The notes: generated by a model from the sequence alone, not told the origin. Positions 49,449 to 59,347 are shown, counted from the first letter of the stretch. The stretch is 64,000 nucleotides of DNA from Clostridium pasteurianum DSM 525 = ATCC 6013 (GCF_000807255.1 NZ_CP009268.1:3564384-3628383); one strand, 5' to 3'. Made by a program: numbers and translations.

Positions 49449-50429
49449 TCAGTGTATATTAATCCAATCAAGTATATCCTTAAAAACTAGATATCTATTA
49501 GTTTCTCTCAGTATACTGTGTCTTTTTCCCTCATATAGATTAAAAGATATATCTTTTAATCCTTGCTCTTTATAAATATTGAATAATTCTTTAATCCCCT
49601 TACCATTATCAATAAATGGATCATCACTGCCCGATAGGAAAAATACAGGCAAATCCTTTGGAATATTTTTAATATTATTTTTTTCACTTCTATCTTTCAA
49701 TGCATTAATAAAATCAAAATAAAAACCAACATTAAAGGATATATTTGCATAAGGAGATTCTAATGATTCTTTAAGCAATTTTTTATCACTGGTTATCCAG
49801 TCAAATTCAGTTCTGGCTGGCTTAAATTTGTCATTTAGATTTCCAAATAGGGCATTAAATATATCTACTGAAGGTTCTAGTCTCCCACGTTTTTCCATTT
49901 CTCTTCTAGCTATTTGTAGCAAATACTCAAATCTTTTTTCATCTAATTCACTTATTGCTCCAGTGCATATAATTCCATTTATACCATAACCATATTTATA
50001 AGCATAAATTTGTGATATTACAGATCCTAAACTATGACCTATAAGAAATATCTTCTTATCAGGATATTTATCTTTAATATTATCTGTTAATATTTTCAAA
50101 TCTTCAACCATGTGATTTAATCCATCTGTTCCTGCATCCCCCGCATTACATTTATAGTTTAAATCATGAATATCACCTGCTGTTCTGCCATGTCCCAATG
50201 CTTCATTAAGATATATAGCATATCCATCTTTTCTAAAAAAATTTGCAAATTCCTCGTAATACTCAGCAGTTTCCCCTAGTCCATGTGCTATTTGAATAAT
50301 TCCCTTTATATTATCTTTTTTCGGTGGATACCAAACTTTTGTATATATGTTTTTTCCATTATAATCTTTGAAAAAAAACACCTCTTCATTAGCTATATTT
50401 TGTATCTTTTTTAGTATGCTTGTTGTCAT
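49449..50429 (-). CDS. Alpha/beta hydrolase, lysophospholipase-like
   Basis: A roughly 326-residue serine hydrolase of the Hydrolase_4 family. IAHGLGETAEYY near residue 48 gives the oxyanion region, GHSLGS near residue 133 the nucleophile, SGSDDPFID near residue 270 the acid and YEGKRHSILRE near residue 302 the histidine. ATG 50429 has GGGGTGG upstream. It lies between the carrier proteins and the second NifD-like gene. A role in freeing the enzyme's substrate from an ester is possible but is inference from position only. Confidence 0.85.
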   Translation of the reverse strand: MTTSILKKIQNIANEEVFFFKDYNGKNIYTKVWYPPKKDNIKGIIQIAHGLGETAEYYEEFANFFRKDGYAIYLNEALGHGRTAGDIHDLNYKCNAGDAGTDGLNHMVEDLKILTDNIKDKYPDKKIFLIGHSLGSVISQIYAYKYGYGINGIICTGAISELDEKRFEYLLQIARREMEKRGRLEPSVDIFNALFGNLNDKFKPARTEFDWITSDKKLLKESLESPYANISFNVGFYFDFINALKDRSEKNNIKNIPKDLPVFFLSGSDDPFIDNGKGIKELFNIYKEQGLKDISFNLYEGKRHSILRETNRYLVFKDILDWINIH

Positions 50430-50489
50430 ATACATACCACCCCATCATTAAATTCTATTTAGCAAGACTTATACTTCTAACTTATTAAA

Positions 50490-50538
50490 ATAACAAAAGG
50501 CTAAAATTTAATCTTAAAAATTAAACTTAGCCTTTAGT
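50490..50538 (-). terminator. Terminator after NifX/NafY-like gene
   Basis: An imperfect hairpin (AAAGGCTAAgTTTAAT / ATTAAATtTTAGCCTTT) with a T-rich tail follows the 50579 stop on the minus strand and likely ends the nifH-like operon. Confidence 0.8.
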
Positions 50539-50578
50539 ATACCTAATCAACCAAATTGAATATTCTATTGATATTGAT

Positions 50579-50935
50579 TTAATAATTTTGTTGTGGATTA
50601 ATAGTAGAATAATACTTAATTAATTTAGGTAAAGCATTTTCTATAGAATCTTCTACGTCAAAAGCTTCTATTCCATTACTTCTCAATATTCTTGAAGCAC
50701 CATCACCTATTTGTGTAACTAATACAATTTTACATCCATTTAGTCCTCTTATGGTATTCTTCAATTTAGTTACATGATCCTCATATTCACTATGAAAATC
50801 TGTAGCTCTTCTCAATTCTACAAATTTAAAATTATTATTATCTTCTACTTCATATACAAAAAACTGCTCAGCCCTTCCAAAATGTTGATCTATATCTTTA
50901 CCGTCACTACTGGCAACCGCTATCTTATATGACAT
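50579..50935 (-). CDS. Dinitrogenase FeMo-cofactor-binding-like protein 1 (NifX/NafY/NifB-tail family)
   Basis: A 118-residue protein of the Nitro_FeMo-Co fold: IAVASSDGKDIDQHFGRAEQ at the N-terminus holds the family DQHFG histidine, and IVLVTQIGDGASRIL forms the second lobe. These carriers bind iron-sulfur or FeMo-type cofactors or assemble them onto component 1. Paralog of the next upstream gene and downstream of the nitrogenase-like cluster, so it probably serves that enzyme. Contains one Cys (about 68) only. Confidence 0.88.
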   Translation of the reverse strand: MSYKIAVASSDGKDIDQHFGRAEQFFVYEVEDNNNFKFVELRRATDFHSEYEDHVTKLKNTIRGLNGCKIVLVTQIGDGASRILRSNGIEAFDVEDSIENALPKLIKYYSTINPQQNY

Positions 50936-50990
50936 CTTACAGCACCTCTATTCTTATAATACAAATTTATTTACTCGGAAAATATCTATA

Positions 50991-51332
50991 CTAAAAATAC
51001 TTTCCTTCAATATTAGAAGAAACATATTCTAAAGCATCATTTATGGAATCAGAAGTTTCATAGCTGAGTATTCCTTTATCAAACAGTATCTGATCTGGTC
51101 CCACACCAATCATACTTATAAGAACTATTTTACAATCCAATAAAAGATTTATGCTATCATATATAGCATTTTCCTGATGACCATTATCACCACAAGAAGG
51201 ATTATTTTCTCTAATTTCTAATAAATTAAATCTTTTATTTTCAACCTGATAGATTGCAAATTGTGTAGCTTTACCAAAATGCTGATTGACATGTTTACCA
51301 TCAGAAGTGGCAATAGCAACTTTGTACGACAT
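50991..51332 (-). CDS. Dinitrogenase FeMo-cofactor-binding-like protein 2
   Basis: A 113-residue paralog of the neighbour: MSYKVAIATSDGKHVNQHFG at the start and IVLISMIGVGPDQILFDKGI in the second half. ATG 51332 is preferred because AAGGAG is nine bases upstream; the open frame extends 19 codons further. Contains an NPSCGDNG loop with a Cys that the first copy lacks. Two such carriers side by side suggest a heteromeric or sequential cofactor-handling step. Confidence 0.85.
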   Translation of the reverse strand: MSYKVAIATSDGKHVNQHFGKATQFAIYQVENKRFNLLEIRENNPSCGDNGHQENAIYDSINLLLDCKIVLISMIGVGPDQILFDKGILSYETSDSINDALEYVSSNIEGKYF

Positions 51333-51414
51333 TAAACCATCTCCTTGTGAAAGCATACTCAAAACATTATTCAAATGCTTTTTAGGCATCTGAAAATAAA
51401 TAACAAGTCAAAGA

Positions 51415-51503
51415 TGCGACGTATATTTTCAATCCAACAAGGAAACAGGTTCCGAAGATAGTGAACTATCTGAGGGTTCTGTTGACGCAGTAGGATTTAA
51501 AAT
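51415..51503. other. Structured intergenic sequence after metY
   Basis: An AACAG/CTGTT stem encloses a shorter perfect GATAG-4-CTATC hairpin between metY and the carrier gene. GC is higher than in the flanks. The plus strand also reads openly (GSEDSELSEGSVDAVGF) but has no start or partner, so I do not call a gene. It may be an RNA processing hairpin or attenuator separating enzyme genes from carrier genes. Confidence 0.4.
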
Positions 51504-51519
51504 AGACTAGCATACTGAC

Positions 51520-52833
51520 TTAATTATTTTTTGAAGCTGCCTCAAATGCTTGATCCAAATCAGCAATAAGATCCTGAGGATCTTCTAATCCTACAGATAT
51601 TCTAACTGTATTTGGAGCTATATCTGAAAATTCCTGTTCTTCTCTTGTAAGCTCACCATGAGTAGTCTTTGGTGAGTTAATAATAAGAGATCTTACATCC
51701 CCAACATTGGTATGATAATTAAACAGTTTTATCGTATTTAAAAATTTATTAATTTGCTCATCTGTGCCTTTAAATCCAAAACTAAAAATTGATCCAGCAC
51801 CTTTGGGCACATATTTTTCTGCAAGTTCCTTATATGGATTGTCTTTAGCAAATGGATGTTTAATCCATTCAACCTTATCGTTATCTTCTAAATAATCAAT
51901 TATTTTCTTAGTATTTTCAACTTGTTTTTGAATTCTCTCTGAAAGAGTTTCTATTCCTATTAATGTCAAATAAGCATTGAATGGACTAAGAGCAGCACCA
52001 AAATATGCAAGATAGTTTTTTCTTACTCTCCAAGTAAAAGGAGCTTCAGGAAATACTTCTAAAAAAGTTCTCGATTTACCTTCTGAATCTCTTAAAGTAT
52101 AATCTAGTTCTTCAGAAAATTGTGGAAATTTACCATTTCCCCAATTAAATTTACCACTTTCCAAAATAAGACCCGCAATTGAATTTCCATGTCCTCCTAA
52201 AGCCTTAGTAGCCGAATATATAACAATATCCGCACCATATTTTATAGGATTAAGGAGATAAGGGGTTGCAAAAGTATTATCAACTATGAGTGGTATATCA
52301 TGATCATGAGCAACTTTAGCCAATGCCTCTAAGTCAGCTACAACGGCATTAGGATTACTAATACTCTCTACAAATATTGCTTTTGTATCTGGTTTTATAT
52401 CTTTAGGAAGTTCTTCAGGATTATGAAAATTCTCTGACTTATCTATTCCAACTCCAAATTTAGGGTATATCTTTTTAAAGCTATCGATAGTTCCTCCATA
52501 AAGATATGGTGTTGTAAGTATTCTTCCTCCATTTTCAGCTACATTAAATAATGCATAAGTTACTGCTGCCATTCCAGATCCTACAGCTACAGCACCAGCA
52601 GCTCCATCTAGTGCTGCTACTCTTTGTTCTAAAACATTAGTAGTAGGATTTCCTACTCTACTGTATATAAAGCCTAGTTCAGAAAATGAAAATAGATTTC
52701 CTGCCCTTTCAGCGCTTCCAAGGTCAAAAGCAGCAGTTTCATAAATAGGTACAGAAGCTGCATAATTATGTTCAGCGGAATTGTAGGCTCCCCTTATTTT
52801 TAATGTATCAAATTTTAATTCTTCATTTGCCAT
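51520..52833 (-). CDS. metY: O-acetylhomoserine sulfhydrylase (MetY type)
   Basis: A 437-residue PLP enzyme of the Cys/Met metabolism family that adds sulfide or methanethiol to O-acetylhomoserine. It shows YSRVGNPTTNVLEQRVAALDG near residue 54, the PLP lysine in YSATKALGGHGNSIAG near residue 210, and the MetY-specific insert around residues 225-275. It is co-oriented and 65 bases after the NifK-like gene. If the nitrogenase-like enzyme yields methanethiol, this enzyme could make methionine from it directly. Confidence 0.92.
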   Translation of the reverse strand: MANEELKFDTLKIRGAYNSAEHNYAASVPIYETAAFDLGSAERAGNLFSFSELGFIYSRVGNPTTNVLEQRVAALDGAAGAVAVGSGMAAVTYALFNVAENGGRILTTPYLYGGTIDSFKKIYPKFGVGIDKSENFHNPEELPKDIKPDTKAIFVESISNPNAVVADLEALAKVAHDHDIPLIVDNTFATPYLLNPIKYGADIVIYSATKALGGHGNSIAGLILESGKFNWGNGKFPQFSEELDYTLRDSEGKSRTFLEVFPEAPFTWRVRKNYLAYFGAALSPFNAYLTLIGIETLSERIQKQVENTKKIIDYLEDNDKVEWIKHPFAKDNPYKELAEKYVPKGAGSIFSFGFKGTDEQINKFLNTIKLFNYHTNVGDVRSLIINSPKTTHGELTREEQEFSDIAPNTVRISVGLEDPQDLIADLDQAFEAASKNN

Positions 52834-52898
52834 ATTAATACTCCCCCCCTCAATTTTAAAACATATTCTTTATATTTTTATATCATTGTGAAATAACT

Positions 52899-54197
52899 TT
52901 AATTAAATCTAGTAAGAACCACTGAATAAATATCCTCTAAAAGTTTAAGTCCACCGCCATAACCTACGTAAGAACCGTTTATTACAAGTCTTTCTTGAAT
53001 AGGCCATGAAATTGATAGGTAATGAGCTTTAGTTTCTTGAGCTACCTTTTTTTCCCAAGAACTTCCTAAAATTAATGGATATCCATGAAAATCAGTATTT
53101 TTTATTTCATTGTGTATTTGATATCCGTCACTAGAAAATGCAACTTCTGCTTCTATATCATAATTTAATTCTTTAAAATATCCTTCTATATCTTTTCTAT
53201 ACTTTTCTGGTGTGTCATCAATTATATATTGCTTTGATGGGAAAAGTCCAAAATCGTTAACTAAAAATTTTGTTATTGCCAGTGAGTACTGAGCATCTGA
53301 TACCACCACAAATCTTTTTGACATTACACGAGTTTCAAGAAATACATCTGCAAAACGTTCTATGTAATAATAGTATTCCTCTTCATTTTTTGTGATAATA
53401 TCTTCAACTTTTTGCTTATCTATTCCTGCAAATTCTCCCACTGCACGTAAAAACTTACTAGTTTCAGCAGCTCCTATTGGAAGAGTTGGATAGTGTAAGT
53501 ATGGTGTTCCAAATTTTTTCTCTAGAAGTTTAACATTTTCAAGTCCAGCCCAAGGAGCTACTAGAAGGTTAAATTCTGCTTCAGGTATCCTATTTAAGTT
53601 TTTAACTCCTCTATCATAACCAAATATTGTATTTGGTATTAATCCAATCTCTTCTACAAGTTTTTCCAATTGTCTTAAGTTTCCAAGCCAAAATGGGTCA
53701 TGTAATGGAACTCCAGCCCATATATTAACAAGTCCTTTTATCTTTTTATCAGATGGTTTTAAATATTGTTCAATAATAGCCTTAATCACCCAGTCATTAC
53801 CAAGATAATTATTACCTTTAAATCCTGGTGTTGAAGCATATATTACTGGTTTTTCAGAGCTTTTAAATGAACGCACAATTTCCTCTGCATCATCACCTAT
53901 AACTTCTGATGTACAACTAGTTAATACTACATACAATTCTGCATCTATAACCTTAATCGCATTAGTTATAGTTTCTCTAAGTTTTTTTTCCCCGCCAAAT
54001 ACTACTTCCTTTTCACTTATATTTGTACAAGGAAATATATTATGAGAAAAATGTCCAGAACTCCCAGCTCCCCCTGCAAGTTTTTGACCGCAACCGGGTC
54101 CTGAATGTAGAATAGGAAGTGCTCCTGGAATTGACTGTACAGTTTGCATTGCTGTTAAAGCACATTTATACCTAGGTTGATCTAATATTTTTGCCAT
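52899..54197 (-). CDS. NifK-like (nitrogenase-like component 1 beta) subunit
   Basis: A 432-residue nitrogenase-like beta subunit. Candidate P-cluster cysteines are at 12 (RYKCALTA), 36 (SGPGCGQK) and 95 (LTSCTSEVIGDD), spaced as in NifK. Cys57 (FPCTNISEKEVVFGG) is an additional one. It is about 80 residues shorter than NifK of true nitrogenase because the long N-terminal extension is missing, as in nitrogenase-like groups. Four bases separate it from the NifD-like gene, so the two are translationally coupled. It is the only K subunit for two D subunits here. Confidence 0.9.
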   Translation of the reverse strand: MAKILDQPRYKCALTAMQTVQSIPGALPILHSGPGCGQKLAGGAGSSGHFSHNIFPCTNISEKEVVFGGEKKLRETITNAIKVIDAELYVVLTSCTSEVIGDDAEEIVRSFKSSEKPVIYASTPGFKGNNYLGNDWVIKAIIEQYLKPSDKKIKGLVNIWAGVPLHDPFWLGNLRQLEKLVEEIGLIPNTIFGYDRGVKNLNRIPEAEFNLLVAPWAGLENVKLLEKKFGTPYLHYPTLPIGAAETSKFLRAVGEFAGIDKQKVEDIITKNEEEYYYYIERFADVFLETRVMSKRFVVVSDAQYSLAITKFLVNDFGLFPSKQYIIDDTPEKYRKDIEGYFKELNYDIEAEVAFSSDGYQIHNEIKNTDFHGYPLILGSSWEKKVAQETKAHYLSISWPIQERLVINGSYVGYGGGLKLLEDIYSVVLTRFN

Positions 54198-54201
54198 TTA
54201 C

Positions 54202-55668
54202 TTATTTTGCCTCCTTTGTCATGAACAGTGAATTATCCTGATTATACCACCAATCTGTATAAGGTAATTTAACTCTAGCTGCTAGATTTTTTTCAAAACT
54301 TCTGTTTCTTATTGTATCAAGTACTGTATATGCAAAATCCAATGTTCCTTTATACCCAAATATCATATACTCATCATTAACGCATAGTGCAGATGCACCC
54401 TGTTTTATTGCCCATACTGTAGTTCCCGGATGACGTGAAAAATATATATCAGGTTTATACTCATTTAGTATATTAAGTATTTCATAATTTTGCTGGTCTG
54501 CTACACTTACTTTAAAATTGTAAGGTGAATTCTCATCTAAGTATTTAAGTGCTGCTGGAAGTTCTCCATTATCATGCTTCTTATCATGATGCCAGGATGC
54601 TGCCCATACTACTTCCATACCTAATTCCTGAAGCACGCGGGATACCTCATAAGTATAACCAGGTCCCATTCCAAGTACTGCTCTTAAACCTTTAAGTTCC
54701 TTCTTTACTTCTTCTATTTTAGGTAAGTATATAGCCCTTTCTCTCTCTATATAGGATTCAACTTCTGCTTCCTTATTTATAACCTTTCCTATACCTCTAA
54801 GCCAGGTTTCAAAACCAGCAACTCCCAATGGATTTATAGTTTTTACAAAAGGAACTCCATATTTTTCCTCCAGGCCATTTCCAAGATAAGATCCCAGCAC
54901 ACCACATATACTTACTGTTGCCAAGGATTCTGACAAATGAGAAAGCTCTTCAACTGTGGAATTTTGATATAAGAATAAAGGTTTAACACCAAAATTTGAG
55001 AATATATTAGTTATTTCCTCTCTGGCACTTTCATAAAAGTTTTTAAAATTTATTACATTAGCTTTCTTTTCTGGCGGTTTAACAATGCTTGTAAGTACAG
55101 CATGATCTGAAGCATCAAAACCCGTTGCCCAGATTCTTGATCTGAATCCTTCACAATGTACTGCTGCTATAGGTACTGGTATTTCCTTTTTAAGTTCTTC
55201 CACAACACTGTCAACATCTTCTCCTATAATACCTGTCAGGCAGGATGTACCTATAAAAATTGCTTTTGGCTTATATCTATTATAGGTTTCTTTTACTATA
55301 TCACTAAGGCTGCTTGCACCGCCAAACACCGTATCCTTTTCACTCATATCTGTTCCTACAAAAACTGTAGCATTTGTAATTCCTCTTTTAGCAGCTAGTT
55401 GTCTGTTAGTAACATCAGTATTAGGTGCCATAGCTGTACATCCAGAAGGAGCATGATTTATTATTGCTACATCTCTTATACCTGAAAGTTGGCCTAATGC
55501 ACAACCAGCATTACAGGAACTGGATTGACTAAAGCATCTATCCCTATTCTTTAAGCTTCCACATTTTGATTTGCTGACAATATCGTGAAGATCACCACTA
55601 TAACCTGTTACAGATCCCAAACGATTTTCTCTTGTGGGTACTGCAGATATTTTAAAATTAATTGACAT
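54202..55668 (-). CDS. NifD-like (nitrogenase-like component 1 alpha) subunit
   Basis: A 488-residue alpha subunit. Cysteines at 52/56, 77 (HAPSGCTA) and 143 (IGTSCLTGIIGED) fit P-cluster ligands; Cys255 (VSICGVLGSYLGNGLEEKYG) aligns with the FeMo-cofactor Cys of NifD. In the region of the NifD cofactor histidine the text is ASALCVNDEYMIFGYKG, where I find no histidine, so this is not a standard nitrogenase. Extra Cys36 and Cys45 lie N-terminally. With the K subunit, metY and NifH partner it fits the methylthio-alkane reductase type (MarD). Substrate is inferred. Confidence 0.9.
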   Translation of the reverse strand: MSINFKISAVPTRENRLGSVTGYSGDLHDIVSKSKCGSLKNRDRCFSQSSSCNAGCALGQLSGIRDVAIINHAPSGCTAMAPNTDVTNRQLAAKRGITNATVFVGTDMSEKDTVFGGASSLSDIVKETYNRYKPKAIFIGTSCLTGIIGEDVDSVVEELKKEIPVPIAAVHCEGFRSRIWATGFDASDHAVLTSIVKPPEKKANVINFKNFYESAREEITNIFSNFGVKPLFLYQNSTVEELSHLSESLATVSICGVLGSYLGNGLEEKYGVPFVKTINPLGVAGFETWLRGIGKVINKEAEVESYIERERAIYLPKIEEVKKELKGLRAVLGMGPGYTYEVSRVLQELGMEVVWAASWHHDKKHDNGELPAALKYLDENSPYNFKVSVADQQNYEILNILNEYKPDIYFSRHPGTTVWAIKQGASALCVNDEYMIFGYKGTLDFAYTVLDTIRNRSFEKNLAARVKLPYTDWWYNQDNSLFMTKEAK

Positions 55669-55754
55669 AAATCCATCCTCCTGAATTTTTAGTATTTCAT
55701 TAACATTTTAAAATAAATAATTAATTAGAATGTAATAATATTTTAAAGATATTT

Positions 55755-55780
55755 TAGCTTGCAGTGTTAACTGCAAGCAT
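55755..55780 (-). promoter_or_regulatory. Intercistronic hairpin between nifH-like and nifD-like genes
   Basis: A perfect GCTTGCAG/CTGCAAGC hairpin with a six-base loop, lacking a strong T-run, lies 30 bases after the nifH-like stop. Such hairpins stabilise nifH mRNA and let the Fe protein be made in excess over component 1. Confidence 0.65.
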
Positions 55781-55809
55781 AAAATTTATTAATGTGTATT
55801 TAGTAATTT

Positions 55810-56631
<822 letters not shown>

Positions 56632-56734
56632 TTAAACATTCCTCCTTGTATAATGTAGTCATAACATTCAATAGAAAACTATCTTGAATTCTAACGAACA
56701 TTACAACTCATTTCTTTTAATTTATTCGAAGATT

Positions 56735-57040
56735 TTCTACCCGATAGGGTGTACTAATCTCATCTAACTTAGTTTTCTATTTTTCCCAAGTGGGAATCCA
56801 TACTAGTAAATATTGATGTATAATATCTCCTGAATAGAAGATAGATGTATTCCTCCTGGGAAGTAACTCTAACGAGTCATTGATACCCGAAAATTAGCGT
56901 ATCATTCCATCAGTGAGAGTTCTATGTTTAGCTGGTTGGGTTTCCCTTTGGGAATTACCCGTGTCACAAACAAGGTTATAGAATTACTGATAGAAATGGA
57001 ATATCTATTCTATCTCACAAAGCAAAGGAGATATTATTTT
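56735..57040 (+). ncRNA. Candidate IS110 bridge (seek) RNA region
   Basis: Established knowledge: IS110-group elements encode a structured guide RNA in the noncoding 5' end, upstream of the transposase. Here this region is richer in GC than its surroundings and shows several stems, including TTCCCAAGTGGGAA-like, GGTTTCCCTTTGGGAATTACC and a pair of internal-loop-sized segments between 56850 and 56920. Guide loops cannot be assigned without the exact element ends. Confidence 0.5.
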
Positions 57041-58336
57041 ATGAGTAAATTTTTTTATAGACCAATAGTTGGAATCGATGTATCAGCAGACTTTTCAGTA
57101 GTTGCTATACTAGCACCTGACGGTGAAGTTTATAGAAAGCCTTTTAAAATTAAGCACAATAGAAATGGTTTTGATTACCTAGTAGATCAAATAAAAAAAG
57201 CGGAAGAAGAGTTTAACATGAAAACGGCAATTTTCATGGAATCTACTGGTGTATACCATCTTACTCTTTTCCACTTTCTTAGGGATACATTTGAAACATG
57301 TATCTTAAATCCACTCATTACTAATTGTAACAAGAATGGAGACATAAGAAAAGTGAAAAATGATAAAAAAGATGCATTAACCATTGCTAAAATAGGCAAA
57401 TTTCAAAATGTTAAATATACTTCTGCATTTGATATTGAAATTTATACCTTAAAAGCTCTCTGTAGAGATTACTATAAGTTTACTGATAGTAAATCTACTT
57501 TTAAGAAAAAGCTTTCTACCGACTTAAAAATTATTTTTCCTAGCTATAGCTCTGTTTTTTCAAACATTACTTGCAAAACATCAATAGCAATTTTAAAAGA
57601 ATATTCAAGTCCTAAAGCTATCTTAAATGCTGATAAAAATGAGTTAATAGATCTTATTCGCAGTCATTCAAGAAAAGGACTAACATATAGTGAAAAAATC
57701 TATAAAAAGCTAATTGATGCTGCTGAAGAAGCTATTTACATTGGTCTTAAATCGCCTAGCCTGTTTGTAAAAATCATGAACACAATTTCTGTAATAGAAA
57801 CTTTAGAAAATCAGCTTAACAATTTATTAAATGAAATTCATTCATTGATGAAAAGCAATAGGATTTCAGAGCAATTTAAGAAAAATGTTCAATTGATTTA
57901 CTCAATACCAGGTATTGGTGAATTAACTGCCATCACAATAATGAGTGAAATAGGCAATATTAAAGGTTTTGTAAAAGCTAAACATTTAGTTGCTTACTTT
58001 GGTATTGACCCATCTGTCAATCAATCTGGTAAGTTTAACAGTAATAAAAATACTATGTCTAAACGTGGTACCAGAATAGGCAGAAGAGCCTTATATGCTG
58101 TGGCATTAGCATCCATACGAACCAGTAGAAGCGGTGAACCTATAAACAAAGTTTTACTTACCTACTATAAAGAAAACCTAAATGGTAAAAGCAAAAAGGT
58201 TGCTTTAGTGGCAATAATGCATAAACTTGTTAATTACATATTCTCCGTCCTAAGGAACCAAAAAGAGTATGAAATACGTGATCCTAAAATACATATTAAA
58301 ATGTATCTTAATAATGGTTCTACTACAGCAGCCTAA
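57041..58336 (+). CDS. IS110-family transposase/recombinase
   Basis: A 431-residue RuvC-like DEDD recombinase with C-terminal Transposase_20 domain. The catalytic acids lie in VGIDVSADF (residues 9-17), FMESTGVYH (about 65) and VKNDKKDALTIA (about 104). The C-terminal domain has YSIPGIGELTAIT (about 285) and YFGIDPSVNQSG (about 318), then KRGTRIGRRAL with the conserved serine-bearing region. ATG 57041 follows AAAGGAG; the open frame extending to 56924 covers the guide-RNA region and is unlikely to be translated. Confidence 0.92.
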   Translation: MSKFFYRPIVGIDVSADFSVVAILAPDGEVYRKPFKIKHNRNGFDYLVDQIKKAEEEFNMKTAIFMESTGVYHLTLFHFLRDTFETCILNPLITNCNKNGDIRKVKNDKKDALTIAKIGKFQNVKYTSAFDIEIYTLKALCRDYYKFTDSKSTFKKKLSTDLKIIFPSYSSVFSNITCKTSIAILKEYSSPKAILNADKNELIDLIRSHSRKGLTYSEKIYKKLIDAAEEAIYIGLKSPSLFVKIMNTISVIETLENQLNNLLNEIHSLMKSNRISEQFKKNVQLIYSIPGIGELTAITIMSEIGNIKGFVKAKHLVAYFGIDPSVNQSGKFNSNKNTMSKRGTRIGRRALYAVALASIRTSRSGEPINKVLLTYYKENLNGKSKKVALVAIMHKLVNYIFSVLRNQKEYEIRDPKIHIKMYLNNGSTTAA

Positions 58337-58506
58337 CGGCTAAAAACTTAAAGACTAATCATCTTACAATTAATTCCATTGTTCGTGCTTTTTCAATGGA
58401 TTATTTGCTATGCAAATTTTTACTCATAAATTATTTTTTTAATTTTTATTGACTTTTACTAGCTGGTCTAAATTTTTTATTATATTTAAATCTATAGTTA
58501 GTTTTA

Positions 58507-58956
58507 TTAAATATCTTCTGATAATTCTTTTGGTAACTTTGTGTAATCCGCTACTTTTATAAAATTAGCATTTATTTTATAAATTGATGAAGATTTAATA
58601 TTGCCATTTTCTACACTTTCTTTTATAACTGGATAACGAATACTTATACCCTCTACAGCTTTTTTAAATTCATCATTTTCTTCTAAAACTTCAATAGCCT
58701 CACCACTTACAGCAACACTTTTAAAGGTATCATAGGGCTGCCCTGGATTTTCAAAGTAAAAAGTAACAGTTGGATTTTCATTTATATGCTTAACTTTTTC
58801 AGTTTCCTTTGCAGTTAAGAAATATAAATCTAACCCTTCGTTAAAAAATGCTCCCATAGGTCTTATATAAGGTTTTTTATCCCCCCCTACAGTAATAAGC
58901 CATCCCAATTTAGATTGCTCTATGTATTTTACTGCTTCATTTGATAATTCACTCAT
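58507..58956 (-). CDS. Pyridoxamine 5'-phosphate oxidase-family (PNPOx-like) flavin protein
   Basis: A 149-residue split-barrel protein, probably binding FMN or F420-like cofactor. It has LGWLITVGGDKKPYIRPMG near residue 18, LYFLTAKETEKVKHINENP near residue 45, and SVAVSGEAIEV near residue 82. Such proteins are general flavin reductases or oxidases; no substrate can be assigned. It is expressed from its own promoter through a structured leader shared with the nearby ABC operon, which is the best clue to its role. Confidence 0.85.
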   Translation of the reverse strand: MSELSNEAVKYIEQSKLGWLITVGGDKKPYIRPMGAFFNEGLDLYFLTAKETEKVKHINENPTVTFYFENPGQPYDTFKSVAVSGEAIEVLEENDEFKKAVEGISIRYPVIKESVENGNIKSSSIYKINANFIKVADYTKLPKELSEDI

Positions 58957-59163
58957 TTTACTATCTCCTTCGTTTTATCTTATAAAGTTACTAAAATACT
59001 TTACTACGCAATATGAGTACTATGAAATAATATATTAATGACTCTTATTTTGGGAAAATTATTGTAATTCATGAAATTTTAAATGAATTATCTAAGAACC
59101 CATTACCGATAACTCAAACTTTGTAAAATGTTACAATAACTAATCATTAAATAAGTTAAGATA

Positions 59164-59304
59164 TCAAAAAAGACTATATTTACTCTAAAATTAAAAATCA
59201 AAGTAAATATAGTCTCTAGTTTGTCTAGTCAACTGTATATAAAGATTACCAAGTATTCATATTTGTTTAATTAAAATTATAAGACTAAAAGGATATTTTG
59301 TCAA
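59164..59304 (-). promoter_or_regulatory. Promoter plus candidate riboswitch, copy 1 (PNPOx leader)
   Basis: On the minus strand: TTGACA (59299-59304), 17 bases, TATAAT (59276-59281), then within 15-20 bases TACTTGGTAATC, GTTGACTAGACAAACTAGAGAC and a terminator whose stem GACTATATTTACT/AGTAAATATAGTC, followed by TTTTTT, reuses the last part of the aptamer hairpin. The CTAG-5-CTAG hairpin and the terminator exclude each other. Copy 2 at 62488-62620 has the same layout with compensating base changes. Ligand not known from sequence; the layout predicts activation by ligand. Confidence 0.7.
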
Positions 59305-59347
59305 ATATTTTTTTAATTATAATTAATTTTTTATAAAAAACATATAT

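Larger units (their letters stand above)
56700..58430 (+). mobile_element. IS110-family insertion sequence (approximate limits)
   Basis: A single DEDD-type transposase is flanked by about 300 noncoding, hairpin-rich bases on its 5' side and about 90 on its 3' side. IS110 elements lack clear terminal inverted repeats, so the limits are estimates. The element lies between the nifH-like operon and the PNPOx gene and is intact by reading frame. Confidence 0.8.

Noticed and set aside
56924-57040. N-terminal 39-codon extension of the IS110 transposase
   Set aside because: No RBS at 56924, the extension lacks family similarity and overlaps the probable guide-RNA region; ATG 57041 has AAAGGAG.
59164-59265. 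Plain terminator for the ABC operon
   Set aside because: A promoter lies between the operon's stop and this hairpin, and the aptamer-like part matches the leader at 62488-62620, so it is better read as a leader element for the PNPOx gene.
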